Origin: an uncultured Clostridium sp.
GTDB lineage: Bacteria; Bacillota; Clostridia; TANB77; CAG-508
Assembly: GCA_947368535.1 (NCBI GenBank)
Contig: CANBHY010000004.1
Location: 26,242-90,241 of the forward strand
Reading direction: 5' to 3'
Length of the DNA stretch: 64,000 nt
Within the stretch, counting starts at the first letter, position 1, and every line of letters begins with the position of its first letter. The notes under the pieces were generated by a model. It saw nothing but the letters and a program-made list of their open reading frames with translations. It ran no database searches and was not told the origin of the DNA. Of this stretch, positions 17,201-25,851 are shown piece by piece. The translations under genes were made by a program, and so were the position numbers.

Positions 17201-18296
17201 TACTTGCTGCAATACTTGGTGCCATATTTCCTACTACTTGTCCAACATTTCCTGCAGTTTGAGTAATTTTCCCATATTCTTGACCTTCATAGTATAAGGC
17301 TTCATTTGCATTTTGTAGTGGTTTAGAAATTGCGTTATTGACTGTTTCTACGGCTTTTCCTGCTTCTGGTATAACATTTCCTATTCCGTTCATCATACTA
17401 TTAAACTGTTGTTTTGCTGGTATTGCATTTAATACTTCTGACATGTACTCTGTATATATTGCTCCTAATTTTCCGGTAAAGCTTTTTTCATTATCATGCC
17501 ATATATCTATTACTTTTGGGACTAAGACTGGCACTCTTTTTATTATATTATTCATACTTGGTAGTACTGGACTTTGTGTAATATCTGCTTTAGGAGTATA
17601 AGCATTTTTACTTACTTCGGCTACTTCTTCTGCTGTCATATTAGCACCTTGGTTTAGTTGATTTGCACTTTCTGTTAATACTGCTTGATATAATCCTGCT
17701 ATTCCTGATGCTACACCTAATCCTGTTTTTTTAGCTATGTACGTTGATTTATCTATTAAAGATGGTTTTTCTTCGCTTCTAAAATCTTGCTCTTCTATTT
17801 CGTCCCAATATGAATCTTCATTTTCTATCTGACTTCTTACATCTTCAAAATTTGTATCTTCTATTAATTGTACTCCTTGTGTGTAGCTGTCAATTTTTCT
17901 TTCTTTAGAAGCGATATAGCTGCTTACTGCACTATTATTTTCTAATCTGTTTATACCTATACTTTCATATATAATTGGTTCACTTTCTGAATTTGTTTGA
18001 GCTTGCCTTACCATACCTACTCTATTAAAAGTGTTTTGGTCTACTTGTAAGTACTGAGCTATTTCTTTTGTACCATCTCTTTCAATGTATATAGTTACAT
18101 CATTTCTTCCAACTTCTATATGTCTACTTAGTAATTCTCTTAATTGCTCCTCTGTTATGTTTTGGTTTTTTCTTTTTAAATCGTTAAAGCAACTTTCTAA
18201 ATCTATTATAAAATCATTATTTTTTAAAAAGTCTTCTGGGATCTCTAATTCGTCTAGAAAATATTCTGGTATTTCTATTCCAACTTCTTTTGCCAT
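14235..18296 (-). CDS. Giant protein with C-terminal PPP-type metallophosphatase domain, upstream (0) frame
   Basis: 1,345 residues precede the CGG codon; with the +1 tail the product is about 1,398 residues. The first ~180 residues are acidic, with no signal peptide. A Gly/Ala-rich stretch with weakly hydrophobic segments (about 190-500) resembles the alanine-rich middle regions of large phage or conjugative polyvalent proteins. A long Gln/Asn-rich region follows. The C-terminal ~280 residues carry the calcineurin-like/PPP signature in order: ISDLHSR, GDAMDRG, GNHDE, LAHA and GHTP, all metal- or phosphate-binding. It probably dephosphorylates protein or another phosphoester. Context gives no target. 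An accessory origin is possible, but base composition matches its neighbours. Confidence 0.75.
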   Translation of the reverse strand: MAKEVGIEIPEYFLDELEIPEDFLKNNDFIIDLESCFNDLKRKNQNITEEQLRELLSRHIEVGRNDVTIYIERDGTKEIAQYLQVDQNTFNRVGMVRQAQTNSESEPIIYESIGINRLENNSAVSSYIASKERKIDSYTQGVQLIEDTNFEDVRSQIENEDSYWDEIEEQDFRSEEKPSLIDKSTYIAKKTGLGVASGIAGLYQAVLTESANQLNQGANMTAEEVAEVSKNAYTPKADITQSPVLPSMNNIIKRVPVLVPKVIDIWHDNEKSFTGKLGAIYTEYMSEVLNAIPAKQQFNSMMNGIGNVIPEAGKAVETVNNAISKPLQNANEALYYEGQEYGKITQTAGNVGQVVGNMAPSIAASIATGDPAISLGVMGLSAKGQSTQEALNRGAELNEAVKIGNAKAMVEVGTEMMFSGVNIFGKGALDDIIEKGILDKVKNEVGQELAKRGINVAGEVIEETISDVVGTYVDRGTVDPNAEYKLSDWSDTAVTTVLSTLVLNGITNTINRQAINNNQNKTQTNENQTTELVRETVTHISPPETKTITALLNSELTLDSAVELLKIERDYYEPTLSNAIQYKLQNSNLSKQAQQIFANDQIANQVYESLLERPYRIEQIEQEIANNVELQQELEERRLNNTGNIDEYMAVYIETIEQNNKKKYYGIVNDIEQENIMQPVQKSSKSSVKQITETQNKLYVEYDGFFRDFETAQKDFKNIENKYAAQNFLKGDIDIILKDYNGEKVSLELAEATVEKLKQITPGVDLKGTELEIAVDVLSSVNKNINVQEEASQSSSNTDISKLQEALFSNQTNSEGLTIVQKTALELYGIESRNVKAGENTYSQIKIDEKWYNLDSILEAAKLKEVSNETKPLPQQISERINQLAERNGNTVSVSNTHGNQTMIEKAKNFFNKNQEIAENDMQYQYGTVVNQENNSPDFKIVDYSPADTINDKILWEIKTWDTSEVDNKIDNAFVLLPNTGTPQQIYEQNPEMFSQLYKSLLSETKGKKTPFIGSIEYMEDLETWTACTTDSAEMQRANEKIKAAIINKVAQNAQIKKFEEVYKNINYEAPRTTESSPTLQPQVNLEETNTSNDIPKTERRNETNQESQLYQNNAPDTIVISDLHSRMDRWEFVKQMMKQNPNLNVIILGDAMDRGSYGVEMLLQIKELSDVGRVRYVPGNHDEFAYDFLRGKIDGNTKNNSLYDYGYKSMELNKGGDTIQKLQNFNQTVENALKEGLITKRVTIEELTEWLGSQPIQMRARYGENSYALAHAFFDPKLYQYDSQFNLEKAYDLQMKGENANNSAKIKRFKNTLWYREKTPNTHYAPINWPTRHAMVVGHTPQSERSKCTIFR
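14259..14261 (-). other. In-frame CGG-A recoding site 2
   Basis: Codon 1346 of the large frame is CGG followed by A. Reading GGA in the +1 frame continues the phosphatase domain for 53 residues; staying in frame gives eight unrelated residues and a TGA. Confidence 0.75.
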
Positions 18297-18313
18297 ATTT
18301 TTCTTCTCCTATT

Positions 18314-19591
18314 TTATATTATCTCTTTTATTTTAGAATATTTAACTTCTTCTTTATTATATTCTTCTGGTTTTAAACCTAATTTATTTTTCATATATAT
18401 TGTTACTATTATAAATAATACTAAAAAGAATGTTCCAAACATTAGTGTTGAATTTACTATGTCTATGCGTGCTAATATAGCTGATGCAACTAGTCCAAAT
18501 GTAGCACTTAATATGCTATTAAATAATAATTGAGCTGCATATATTTTTGCGTCAATTTCTTCATTTGTAAAATTACTAAAATATTTTGTAATTAGAACAT
18601 TATATATTCCAACTACTGCATACTTAAATCCATATGAGATTAGTATAATTATTAATGTTGGTATAATTGGTAGTTTTAATAAAAATCCTATACATGATGT
18701 TATACAACTTAAGCTTATTATTAATCCTAGTATAGTTAAGGTTTTGTTTTTGAATATTTTTTGAAATTTATCTTGTTTTTGGGCTGCAATTCCAGAGATG
18801 ATTCCAAGTATTGCAAATATTATTCCTATATATGATGATGAAAGTTCTAATTCTTCTATTAGGTATATCTCACTTGATGCTAGGATATATATTAGTGATA
18901 ACATTATTGAAGAATATAGTAGTAAGCTTTTTAATCTTCTAGATGAGAATATAAATTTAAATGAATCTTTTATGCTTAGAGCTTCATCTTCTTTCTTGTT
19001 TTCTTCATCTTCTAATACTAATGGTTCATAGAAAGAATTTGCTAATATGAATGTAATTATAACAATTGCTAATGATAACATCATTGGCATATATCCGTTT
19101 ATTTCATAAAGAAATCCTGATATTATCAAGGATATTGCGTTTAAAATATAATATCCTGACATTGCCTTTCCACTTAATTTTCCAAAAATCTCGCTCTTTC
19201 TTTTTGTTATTGGTATGGATTCGTTTAGTAAACTTGGTGAAGCTATATCTTTTAATGCAAATCCCATTGCTGATGCTATTTCTGCTAATATCAATTGTGT
19301 TAGATTTTTACTAAAAATTACTACTAGTAGATATATTGCATTAAATAAAGTTCCTATTACTAAGCTCTTTTTCCTACCTACTTTATCTAATATATAGCTT
19401 GCTGGAAATTGTACCAGTATTCCAAAGATTGAATAAAAAGCATCTATTATTAGTACTCCTGATGGAGATATATTTTTAACTTGTGTTAAAAACAATATAT
19501 TTATTGTATAAAAAAATAAAAAGTCATATGAAAGCATTCTGTATATTGGATAACATCTCATATTATGTTTGCAAATTTTTGCTTGTTCCAT
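18314..19591 (-). CDS. Major facilitator superfamily transporter
   Basis: 425 residues with about 12 membrane helices in two bundles separated by a charged loop near residues 195-215 (EDEENKKEDE). The loop between helices 2 and 3 has the MFS signature region DKVGRKKSLVIG. Such permeases move small solutes or drugs using ion gradients; the substrate cannot be told. AAAGGAAG precedes the start. It lies 17 bases before the giant phosphatase gene on the same strand, so the two may be co-transcribed. Confidence 0.85.
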   Translation of the reverse strand: MEQAKICKHNMRCYPIYRMLSYDFLFFYTINILFLTQVKNISPSGVLIIDAFYSIFGILVQFPASYILDKVGRKKSLVIGTLFNAIYLLVVIFSKNLTQLILAEIASAMGFALKDIASPSLLNESIPITKRKSEIFGKLSGKAMSGYYILNAISLIISGFLYEINGYMPMMLSLAIVIITFILANSFYEPLVLEDEENKKEDEALSIKDSFKFIFSSRRLKSLLLYSSIMLSLIYILASSEIYLIEELELSSSYIGIIFAILGIISGIAAQKQDKFQKIFKNKTLTILGLIISLSCITSCIGFLLKLPIIPTLIIILISYGFKYAVVGIYNVLITKYFSNFTNEEIDAKIYAAQLLFNSILSATFGLVASAILARIDIVNSTLMFGTFFLVLFIIVTIYMKNKLGLKPEEYNKEEVKYSKIKEII

Positions 19592-19645
19592 TTTTTCTTC
19601 CTTTCTTAGACTTTTCTTTGGTATTTTTCAAAATCTTGGTAAAAT

Positions 19646-19684
19646 AAAAAACATTAATATAATTTTATTATACTAATGTTTTTT
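19646..19684 (-). terminator. Terminator of the HD-domain gene
   Basis: Hairpin of 11 + 4 bp with one mismatch (19646-19661 with 19669-19684); the minus-strand tail is T-rich (TTTTTTATTTT). Confidence 0.75.
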
Positions 19685-19722
19685 TATCTCTTCAATATTT
19701 CTTTGAATTTGAAATATAATTG

Positions 19723-20289
19723 TTACATAGCTTTCATTTCTTCTTCAATTATATCTTCACTTTCTCTCATTGCTTGTATTGTTTGTTCAAATAGTTCTGC
19801 TAGTTCTATTTCTAATAATTCTGCACCTTTTTGTATAATTTCTCTAGAGCATCCTGCTGCAAATTTTTTATCTTTATATTTTTTCTTTAAACTAGATACT
19901 TCCATGTCTTTTGTGCTTTTTGATGGTCTCATTTTTGCTGCTGCCCATATAAGTCCTGTTAGTTCGTCTGTTGCAAATAATATTTTTTCCATTTTATGTT
20001 TTGGCTCTATATCTGAACAGATTCCATATCCATGACTACATATTGCATGTATCATTTCGTCACTTACATTTATTTCTTTTAATAGTTCTGGTGCTTTTTT
20101 ACAGTGTTGGTCTGGATATTGTTCAAAATCAACATCATGTAATAGTCCTACTGTTCCCCAAAATTCTTCATCTTCGTTATTTTGTTTTGCAAAATATTTC
20201 ATTACTTGCTCTACTGTTAGTGCATGTCTTATGTGAAATTCTTCTTGATTATATTTTTTTAATAGTTTGATTGCATCTTCTCTGTTCAT
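19723..20289 (-). CDS. HD-domain phosphohydrolase-like protein
   Basis: 188 residues. The N-terminal half has HIRHALTVEQVM, then GLLHDVDFEQYP (the HD pair) and a later His/Asp set around HAICSHGYG and FATDELTG, the metal-binding layout of HD hydrolases. The last ~50 residues are helical and acidic. Members hydrolyse phosphoesters such as nucleotides, but the substrate is unknown. TAGGAGA precedes the start. The gene is 11 bases downstream of the MATE-kinase fusion and probably in its operon. Confidence 0.85.
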   Translation of the reverse strand: MNREDAIKLLKKYNQEEFHIRHALTVEQVMKYFAKQNNEDEEFWGTVGLLHDVDFEQYPDQHCKKAPELLKEINVSDEMIHAICSHGYGICSDIEPKHKMEKILFATDELTGLIWAAAKMRPSKSTKDMEVSSLKKKYKDKKFAAGCSREIIQKGAELLEIELAELFEQTIQAMRESEDIIEEEMKAM

Positions 20290-20300
20290 TTTATATTCTC

Positions 20301-22298
20301 CTATTTAATTGTTTTAGATTTTAATAAATCACATATTAAATCAGCTGATTTTTCTACTCCTAATGCATCACTATTTATACATATATCATAATTTGAATAA
20401 TCTTTCCAGTCTCTGCCTGTATAATATTTATAATGGTTCGCTCGTTGTTTATCTATTTTTTTAATTTCTTTTTCCGCTTTGTCTTTATTCATGCCATAAA
20501 ATTTTGTTGCTCTTTCTATTTTTCCTTTATCATCATTATATATAAAAACTTTTAGTGTGTTTTTGTTGTCTTTTAGTATAAAGTCTGCACATCTACCTAC
20601 TATTACGCATGATTCTTCTTCTGCTATTTTCTGAATAAGTTCAGTTTCTTTTATAAATATTTCATCTTTTCCTGATAATCCTGTGTTTACATCTTGTTCT
20701 AAATTTGCAAAAACTGCTCTTTTTTGTTCATTTTCTTCTATATATTCTTCAGTTAATCCTGTTTCTTCAGATAACCTTTTTATAAAATCTTTATCATAGA
20801 ATTTTATTCCTAATTTATCTGCAACTAATCTTGCAACATATCTTCCACCAGATCCATATTCTCTAGATATGGTTATAACTGTTTGTTCTGATAGTATGTT
20901 ATCTGTGCTTGTATCATCTACTAAGGTTTGACTTGTTATGTGTTGTTTTCCTAGATTTTTTAATTCAAAAATTATAAATGTTACTGCTATTATAAAAGAT
21001 AATCCATCTGCTACTGGTCCTGCAAATAATACCCCTCTTATTCCAAATAATGTTCCTAGTATTATTAAAGCTGGTACTAGTATGACAATTTGTCTCGAAA
21101 GTGATAATATTGCACTTTTGATGCTTTTTCCGATAGCTTGAAAGAATATTCCTGCTGGTATTTGAATTCCATATAATATTGCAAACATTAAATATGTTCT
21201 AAATGAGATACATGCAAATTCTATATATTTTTCATTTCCACTTCCAAATATGGCTATTAATTTATCTGGTATTGTTTGGAATAATATAAAAGCTATTGTG
21301 CTTACTATTGTTCCTATTACTAATACTCTTTTTAATGTTGATTTTACTCTGTCAAAGTTTCCAGCTCCATAGTTGTACCCTATAATTGGTTGTGAGCCTA
21401 CCGCAATTCCTAATATAATGCTATTTAATATTTGGCTTATTTTCATTACTATTCCTAATACTGTAATTGGAATATCTGAACCGTATTCTGAAGCTGCGCC
21501 TAATTTATTTAATAAGTTATTTTCTAAAGCCATTACTACAACATAGCTCATTTGAGTTATAAAACTACTTATTCCTAATGAAAACACTTTTAATGTTGTT
21601 TTTATTTGAAGTTTAAAATCTTCTTTTTTAAGATCTATTGATTTGAATTTTCTAATGTATAAGATATTTAATATAAATGTTAATATTTGGCTTATTGATG
21701 TTGCTATTGCTGCTCCTTTTACTCCCCAATGTAATACAAATATAAATATTGGATCTAATATTATATTTAGTACAGCTCCAGAAACCATTGATATCATTGA
21801 ATATTTAGGGCTTCCGTCAGCTCTTATAATTGAGTTTAATGTTATACCTATCATCATGAATGGTAATCCAAATGTTAGTGCATATCCATAATCTAATGCA
21901 TATGGTCTTAATGTGTCTGTACATCCAAATAGATTTACTATTTGAGGTAAGAAAGCTATTAAAGCTATAAAAAATATAATTGCTATGATAATTGATGTAA
22001 GTATTCCGTTTGCTACACCTTTTTTAGCTTCATCTTTTTTCTTTTCTCCTAGCTTTAAACTTAAAAATGCTGATGTACCATCTCCTAACATTAATGCGAA
22101 AGCTAAGCATACCATATTTAATGGAAATATAATGTTTGTTGCTCCATTTCCTAGATATCCTACGCCCCAGCCTATAAATATTTGGTCTACCATATTATAA
22201 ATTGAGTTAACTACCATAGATATTACGCATGGTATTGCAAAAGCTAACAATAATTTTCCTATTTTTTCTGTTCCTAGTCTGTTTTCTTCTTTTTCCAT
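20301..22298 (-). CDS. MATE efflux transporter fused to a cytidylate-kinase-like domain
   Basis: 665 residues. Residues 1-450 form a MATE/NorM-type transporter with 12 membrane helices. After a short linker (about 455-470), residues 470-665 form a P-loop-type domain beginning TVITISREYGSGGRYVARLVADKLG, the pattern of the AAA_26 or cytidylate-kinase-like family, with GRCADFIL and a C-terminal YDICINSD strand. Stand-alone kinase-like proteins of this type are common in Clostridia; fusion to a transporter is unusual. The kinase domain is on the cytoplasmic side and may sense nucleotides or modify the substrate; this is inference. AAAGGAG precedes the ATG. Confidence 0.85.
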   Translation of the reverse strand: MEKEENRLGTEKIGKLLLAFAIPCVISMVVNSIYNMVDQIFIGWGVGYLGNGATNIIFPLNMVCLAFALMLGDGTSAFLSLKLGEKKKDEAKKGVANGILTSIIIAIIFFIALIAFLPQIVNLFGCTDTLRPYALDYGYALTFGLPFMMIGITLNSIIRADGSPKYSMISMVSGAVLNIILDPIFIFVLHWGVKGAAIATSISQILTFILNILYIRKFKSIDLKKEDFKLQIKTTLKVFSLGISSFITQMSYVVVMALENNLLNKLGAASEYGSDIPITVLGIVMKISQILNSIILGIAVGSQPIIGYNYGAGNFDRVKSTLKRVLVIGTIVSTIAFILFQTIPDKLIAIFGSGNEKYIEFACISFRTYLMFAILYGIQIPAGIFFQAIGKSIKSAILSLSRQIVILVPALIILGTLFGIRGVLFAGPVADGLSFIIAVTFIIFELKNLGKQHITSQTLVDDTSTDNILSEQTVITISREYGSGGRYVARLVADKLGIKFYDKDFIKRLSEETGLTEEYIEENEQKRAVFANLEQDVNTGLSGKDEIFIKETELIQKIAEEESCVIVGRCADFILKDNKNTLKVFIYNDDKGKIERATKFYGMNKDKAEKEIKKIDKQRANHYKYYTGRDWKDYSNYDICINSDALGVEKSADLICDLLKSKTIK

Positions 22299-22379
22299 CT
22301 TTACTCCTTTTATTTTTATATGTTATTCGTTATAGTTGTCAAAAAAGGTCGTCCTTATTGACAATGTTATTTAAAATAA

Positions 22380-22446
22380 AAACAATGCTTCTTTTATATT
22401 GGTAAACATTCTTTATATATCTACTCTTGTAAAAGACGCATTGTTT
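22380..22446 (-). terminator. Terminator of metK
   Basis: Long hairpin: AAACAATGC at one end (22380-22388) pairs with GCATTGTTT (22438-22446), with a second helix inside. The minus-strand tail reads TTTTTATTTT. Confidence 0.75.
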
Positions 22447-22476
22447 ATTATAACAAATTTGAATTTTTGTGTCAAA

Positions 22477-23595
22477 CTAAAGTTTGACTACTTTTTCCCA
22501 TGGTAATTCTGGTTTTCCAAAGTGTCCATAGTTTGTTGTGTTTGAAAATATAGGTTTTTGTAATTTTAAGTATTCTATAATTCCTTTAGGTGTTAAGTCA
22601 AATTTATCTTTAATTATTTTTATTATTTCTTGATCTGATTTCGTTCCTGTTCCAAATGTATTTACATATACTGATAGAGGTTTTTCCATACCTATGGCAT
22701 ATGAAACTTGTATTTCACATTTTTCTGCTAAATTATTTGCTACTATGCTTTTAGCTATATGTCTTAACATATATGCTGCTGATCTGTCTACTTTTGTTGC
22801 ATCTTTTCCAGAAAAAGCTCCGCCTCCATGACGACTATATCCACCATATGTATCTACGATAATTTTTCTTCCTGTTAATCCAGTATCTCCTAGTGGTCCT
22901 CCAATTACAAATCTTCCTGTAGGGTTTACATATATTTTAGTTTTACTGTCCATCATATTTTGTGGTACTACTTTATTAATTACTTTTTCTATTACTGCTT
23001 CTCTTACTTCTTTTAGTGTTGCTGTTTTTAAGTGTTGTGTTGATATAAGTATAGTTTCTATTCTTTTGGGTTTATTGTTTTCATACTTTACAGTTACTTG
23101 TGTTTTTCCATCTGGTCCCAAAAAAGGTATTTCATCTGTTTTACGTACTTCTGTTAATTTTTTAGCCAATTTATGGGCCATGTCTATTGCATATGGCATA
23201 TAATTTTCTGTATCTTTACATGCATATCCAAACATTATTCCTTGATCTCCTGCGCCACCAATATCAACTCCCATTGCAATGTCAGGACTTTGTTTTGTTA
23301 TATCTATATGAACATTACATGTTTTATAGTCTATGTCTATTTCTTTTCCCAAGTATCCTATATCTTTTATTGTGTCTCTAACTAGTTTTTCTACACTTAG
23401 TTCTGCTGTTGATGTTATTTGTCCTGCTACTGTAATAGTATTATTGCTTGCAAAAGTTTCGATTGCTACTCTTGAGTTCTTGTCTTTTTTTAAGCATTCA
23501 TCTAAAATTTTATCAGATATTGTATCACATAGTTTATCTGGGTGTCCTTCTGTTACACTTTCTGATGTAAAATAATATTTATCTATGTTTTCCAT
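22477..23595 (-). CDS. metK: S-adenosylmethionine synthetase
   Basis: 372 residues, near the family's usual 380-400. The ATP/methionine motif FTSESVTEGHPDKLCDTISD is at the N-terminus; the central GGAGDQGIMFGYA and the P-loop-like GGGAFSGKD are present, as are the late DRSAAYMLRHIAK helix and HFGKPELPWE. It makes S-adenosylmethionine from ATP and methionine. AAGGAGG precedes the start. It lies 10 bases after a membrane-protein gene and probably shares its transcript. I saw no SAM riboswitch upstream of either gene. Confidence 0.97.
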   Translation of the reverse strand: MENIDKYYFTSESVTEGHPDKLCDTISDKILDECLKKDKNSRVAIETFASNNTITVAGQITSTAELSVEKLVRDTIKDIGYLGKEIDIDYKTCNVHIDITKQSPDIAMGVDIGGAGDQGIMFGYACKDTENYMPYAIDMAHKLAKKLTEVRKTDEIPFLGPDGKTQVTVKYENNKPKRIETILISTQHLKTATLKEVREAVIEKVINKVVPQNMMDSKTKIYVNPTGRFVIGGPLGDTGLTGRKIIVDTYGGYSRHGGGAFSGKDATKVDRSAAYMLRHIAKSIVANNLAEKCEIQVSYAIGMEKPLSVYVNTFGTGTKSDQEIIKIIKDKFDLTPKGIIEYLKLQKPIFSNTTNYGHFGKPELPWEKVVKL

Positions 23596-23605
23596 TTATT
23601 CCTCC

Positions 23606-24289
23606 TTAAAAATGCTGTTTTAATAGTATGTTTCTATCTTCTTTTATTATTTTTATTATCATTCTAATTCCTAGGCTTACTATTATTAATCCTACACACA
23701 TTCCTGTAATTCCATCTAGTTTTACAATTTTATTTGTTTTTTCTGTAAATTCATCTAATAATACAACTTGAGTAAGTACTATTGATGTTAGAGCTTTTGC
23801 TATATTGCCTTGACAAGCTGCTGCCACAATTGGATCATTTTTTCTTCTGTATTTTTTTATTCCGATAAGGGCTGTTGTTATACTTGAAAAGGAAAGTAAT
23901 GCGACTAGATATACCATATATCCGCCCATTGTATTATTTGTATTCTCTGTTTTAAACATTATTAAATTTATTATAAAATATGCTATACCTAGTAAGATTA
24001 ATAACCATCCGTTATATAAGTAATTAGTATATGCAATTCTCTTTCGTAATGGCTTGTCTTTTATTTTTTTAATTTTTGAGTAATCTCTTACAGATCTATA
24101 TTTTGAAAATGTTAATATTCCATAAAAGACTGCATTCATAAAAAACCATACTGAAGAATATATTATTCCAAAAAAGAGTTTTGCTATACCTACTATGAAT
24201 GTGTTTATAGTTGCTACTTGTAGCATATACATTTTTCTATCTTTTTTATCTAACTCAAAAAATTTATGTACTAGTTCTTTCGCTTTCAT
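23606..24289 (-). CDS. Membrane protein of unknown function
   Basis: 227 residues. A charged N-terminal helix (about 1-22) precedes roughly five or six hydrophobic helices at about 24-48, 50-65, 90-112, 122-145, 160-178 and 195-215. Lys/Arg-rich loops lie between them (RSVRDYSKIKKIKDKPLRKR). No catalytic motif or known family was recognised. AGGAGAC precedes the ATG. The close spacing to metK suggests co-transcription. Confidence 0.75.
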   Translation of the reverse strand: MKAKELVHKFFELDKKDRKMYMLQVATINTFIVGIAKLFFGIIYSSVWFFMNAVFYGILTFSKYRSVRDYSKIKKIKDKPLRKRIAYTNYLYNGWLLILLGIAYFIINLIMFKTENTNNTMGGYMVYLVALLSFSSITTALIGIKKYRRKNDPIVAAACQGNIAKALTSIVLTQVVLLDEFTEKTNKIVKLDGITGMCVGLIIVSLGIRMIIKIIKEDRNILLKQHF

Positions 24290-24376
24290 TAGTGTCTCCT
24301 AATAAATTTTGTATTATTTTATCATATTTTCTTTGAAAAAGTCTATTAGTTAATGCAATATTTTGATTTTAACTTG

Positions 24377-24408
24377 AATTAAGACAGTTTTTATAAACTG
24401 TCTTAATT
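24377..24408 (-). terminator. Terminator of the flavodoxin-type gene
   Basis: Perfect 14-bp stem (24377-24390 with 24395-24408) and TTAT loop, 15 bases past the stop of the minus-strand gene at 24423. The tail is not strongly T-rich. Confidence 0.7.
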
Positions 24409-24422
24409 GCTTATTGCATATT

Positions 24423-25067
24423 TTAATCTTTAATAAAATTTGTAAATATTGTTTTTTCTCTTTCTGGCATTTTTACTCCTGCTTTTTTTCCTGCTTCTAT
24501 ACATTTAAGATAATAAGCCATATTTCTTCCAAGTATTCTCATTGATTGAATTCCCTCTTCGTCTTTTAATACATCTTCTGGCTTAGTTCCATGTACCATG
24601 TTCCAATATCTTGATGATATTATTGGCATTTCTGTTATTCCAAAATACTTATTTAATTGGTCATATGTTGCCGTTGTTCCTGCTCTTCTAGCTGATATTA
24701 CTGTTGCTGCAGGTTTATATCTGAATACTTCTTTTTCTGGTGTAGAAACACTTCCTGCTGAATAGAAACACCTATCCATAAAAGATGTCATTGCTCCAGA
24801 TGCTGCTGCATAATGTACTGGCGTTCCAAATACGAATCCATCTGCATCTAAGGCTTTTTGCACAAATTCGTTTACAGTGTCATCGAATACGCATTTTTTT
24901 ATTTCTTTACATTTACCACATCCTATACAACCTGATATTGGTTTTATTCCTATCCAAAATATTTCTGTTTGTATTCCTTCTTTTTCAAGTGTTTTTGCAA
25001 CTTCTAATAAGGCTGTATATGTACATCCTTTTTCGTGTGGACTTCCATTTACTAATAAAGCTTTCAT
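24423..25067 (-). CDS. Flavodoxin-fold NADPH-dependent FMN reductase / iron-sulfur flavoprotein
   Basis: 214 residues. The flavin-phosphate loop is LVNGSPHEKGCTYTALLEV at residues 4-22. A Cys cluster follows (SGCIGCGKCKEIKKC, about residues 45-59), which resembles the iron-sulfur flavoprotein subgroup. GTPVHYAAASGAMTSFMDR is the typical second flavin-contact strand. It probably moves electrons from NAD(P)H or ferredoxin to small acceptors. AGGAGG precedes the start and it has its own terminator. Confidence 0.9.
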   Translation of the reverse strand: MKALLVNGSPHEKGCTYTALLEVAKTLEKEGIQTEIFWIGIKPISGCIGCGKCKEIKKCVFDDTVNEFVQKALDADGFVFGTPVHYAAASGAMTSFMDRCFYSAGSVSTPEKEVFRYKPAATVISARRAGTTATYDQLNKYFGITEMPIISSRYWNMVHGTKPEDVLKDEEGIQSMRILGRNMAYYLKCIEAGKKAGVKMPEREKTIFTNFIKD

Positions 25068-25135
25068 ACATTCCTCCTATAATCTTATTATATTAACTAA
25101 AAAAAGAAAGTTGAATATGATAAATAACTTTCTTT

Positions 25136-25447
25136 TTAAAAAACTCTCATTTGTTCAAAACCATCTTTTTCTTCAGATTCTCTTTTTTGGGGTTTAAAAT
25201 TCTTGTCAATAAAAATTTCTTTATTAAGTAATTTGGAAATTGTTGAAATATCTTTAAATGGAATTTCCCATGTTGCTCCCATCCAATAAGTTTTTCCTTT
25301 TTTGTCTCTTATATTTGGTTTTCCTATTTCCTTGCTTAAGTTTTTTATTACATCTACTCTGTTAGTATATACTTGTATTACTTCTAAATCATAGGCTATG
25401 TTTATTGATGTTTCTTGTTCTTCTAATATAGTGTCATAATATTTCAT
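25136..25447 (-). CDS. Small protein of unknown function
   Basis: 103 residues, soluble. Predicted mixed alpha/beta with a Lys-rich end; no motif recognised. GGAGATTAA precedes the ATG. It follows the DUF1064-like gene by 42 bases on the same strand, so the two may be co-transcribed. Confidence 0.6.
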   Translation of the reverse strand: MKYYDTILEEQETSINIAYDLEVIQVYTNRVDVIKNLSKEIGKPNIRDKKGKTYWMGATWEIPFKDISTISKLLNKEIFIDKNFKPQKRESEEKDGFEQMRVF

Positions 25448-25489
25448 TTAATCTCCATCTTTCTTTTTCTCCTATTAATATTTTTATCT

Positions 25490-25843
25490 TTAGTATATTT
25501 CTTTTATTTTTAGATTAAATTTATCTTCAAATATTTTTTTCTTTGTTATATATTCTTTTGTTTTGAAGCCTTTTACGTCTATTATTTCTTCTGTGCCATC
25601 ATTGTTAAATACTATAAAATCTGCTTTGTATTTTACTCCTGCACCTAGTATAAATATTGGTTGTAGACAAAATCCTTTTATGTCGTGTGCTGCTAATCTA
25701 TTTTTTAATTCACAATAATATTCCGCTTCTTTCTGACTATCAAAAGTATGTCCGTCTACTGATGTTTTATTTGCTTTATATTTTGACTTTGTTTTCTTTC
25801 CCTCTGTATAATTTTTGTAATCTTCTACGCTCCAATGTTCCAT
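25490..25843 (-). CDS. DUF1064-like protein
   Basis: 117 residues. The pattern KYKANKTSVDGHTFDSQKEAEYY and then YKADFIVFN, EEIIDVKGFKT matches the DUF1064 family, a nuclease-like fold common in phages and mobile elements, with conserved acidic residues and D-x-K (DVKG). The fold suggests Holliday-junction-type or restriction-type nuclease activity, unproven. TAGGAG precedes the ATG. No other phage genes are near, so it may be a leftover or a domesticated gene. Confidence 0.75.
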   Translation of the reverse strand: MEHWSVEDYKNYTEGKKTKSKYKANKTSVDGHTFDSQKEAEYYCELKNRLAAHDIKGFCLQPIFILGAGVKYKADFIVFNNDGTEEIIDVKGFKTKEYITKKKIFEDKFNLKIKEIY

Positions 25844-25851
25844 TTTTTCTC

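Noticed and set aside
23595..24300. SAM riboswitch for metK
   Set aside because: Only 10 bases separate metK from the gene before it, and no SAM-box motifs were seen upstream of that gene either.
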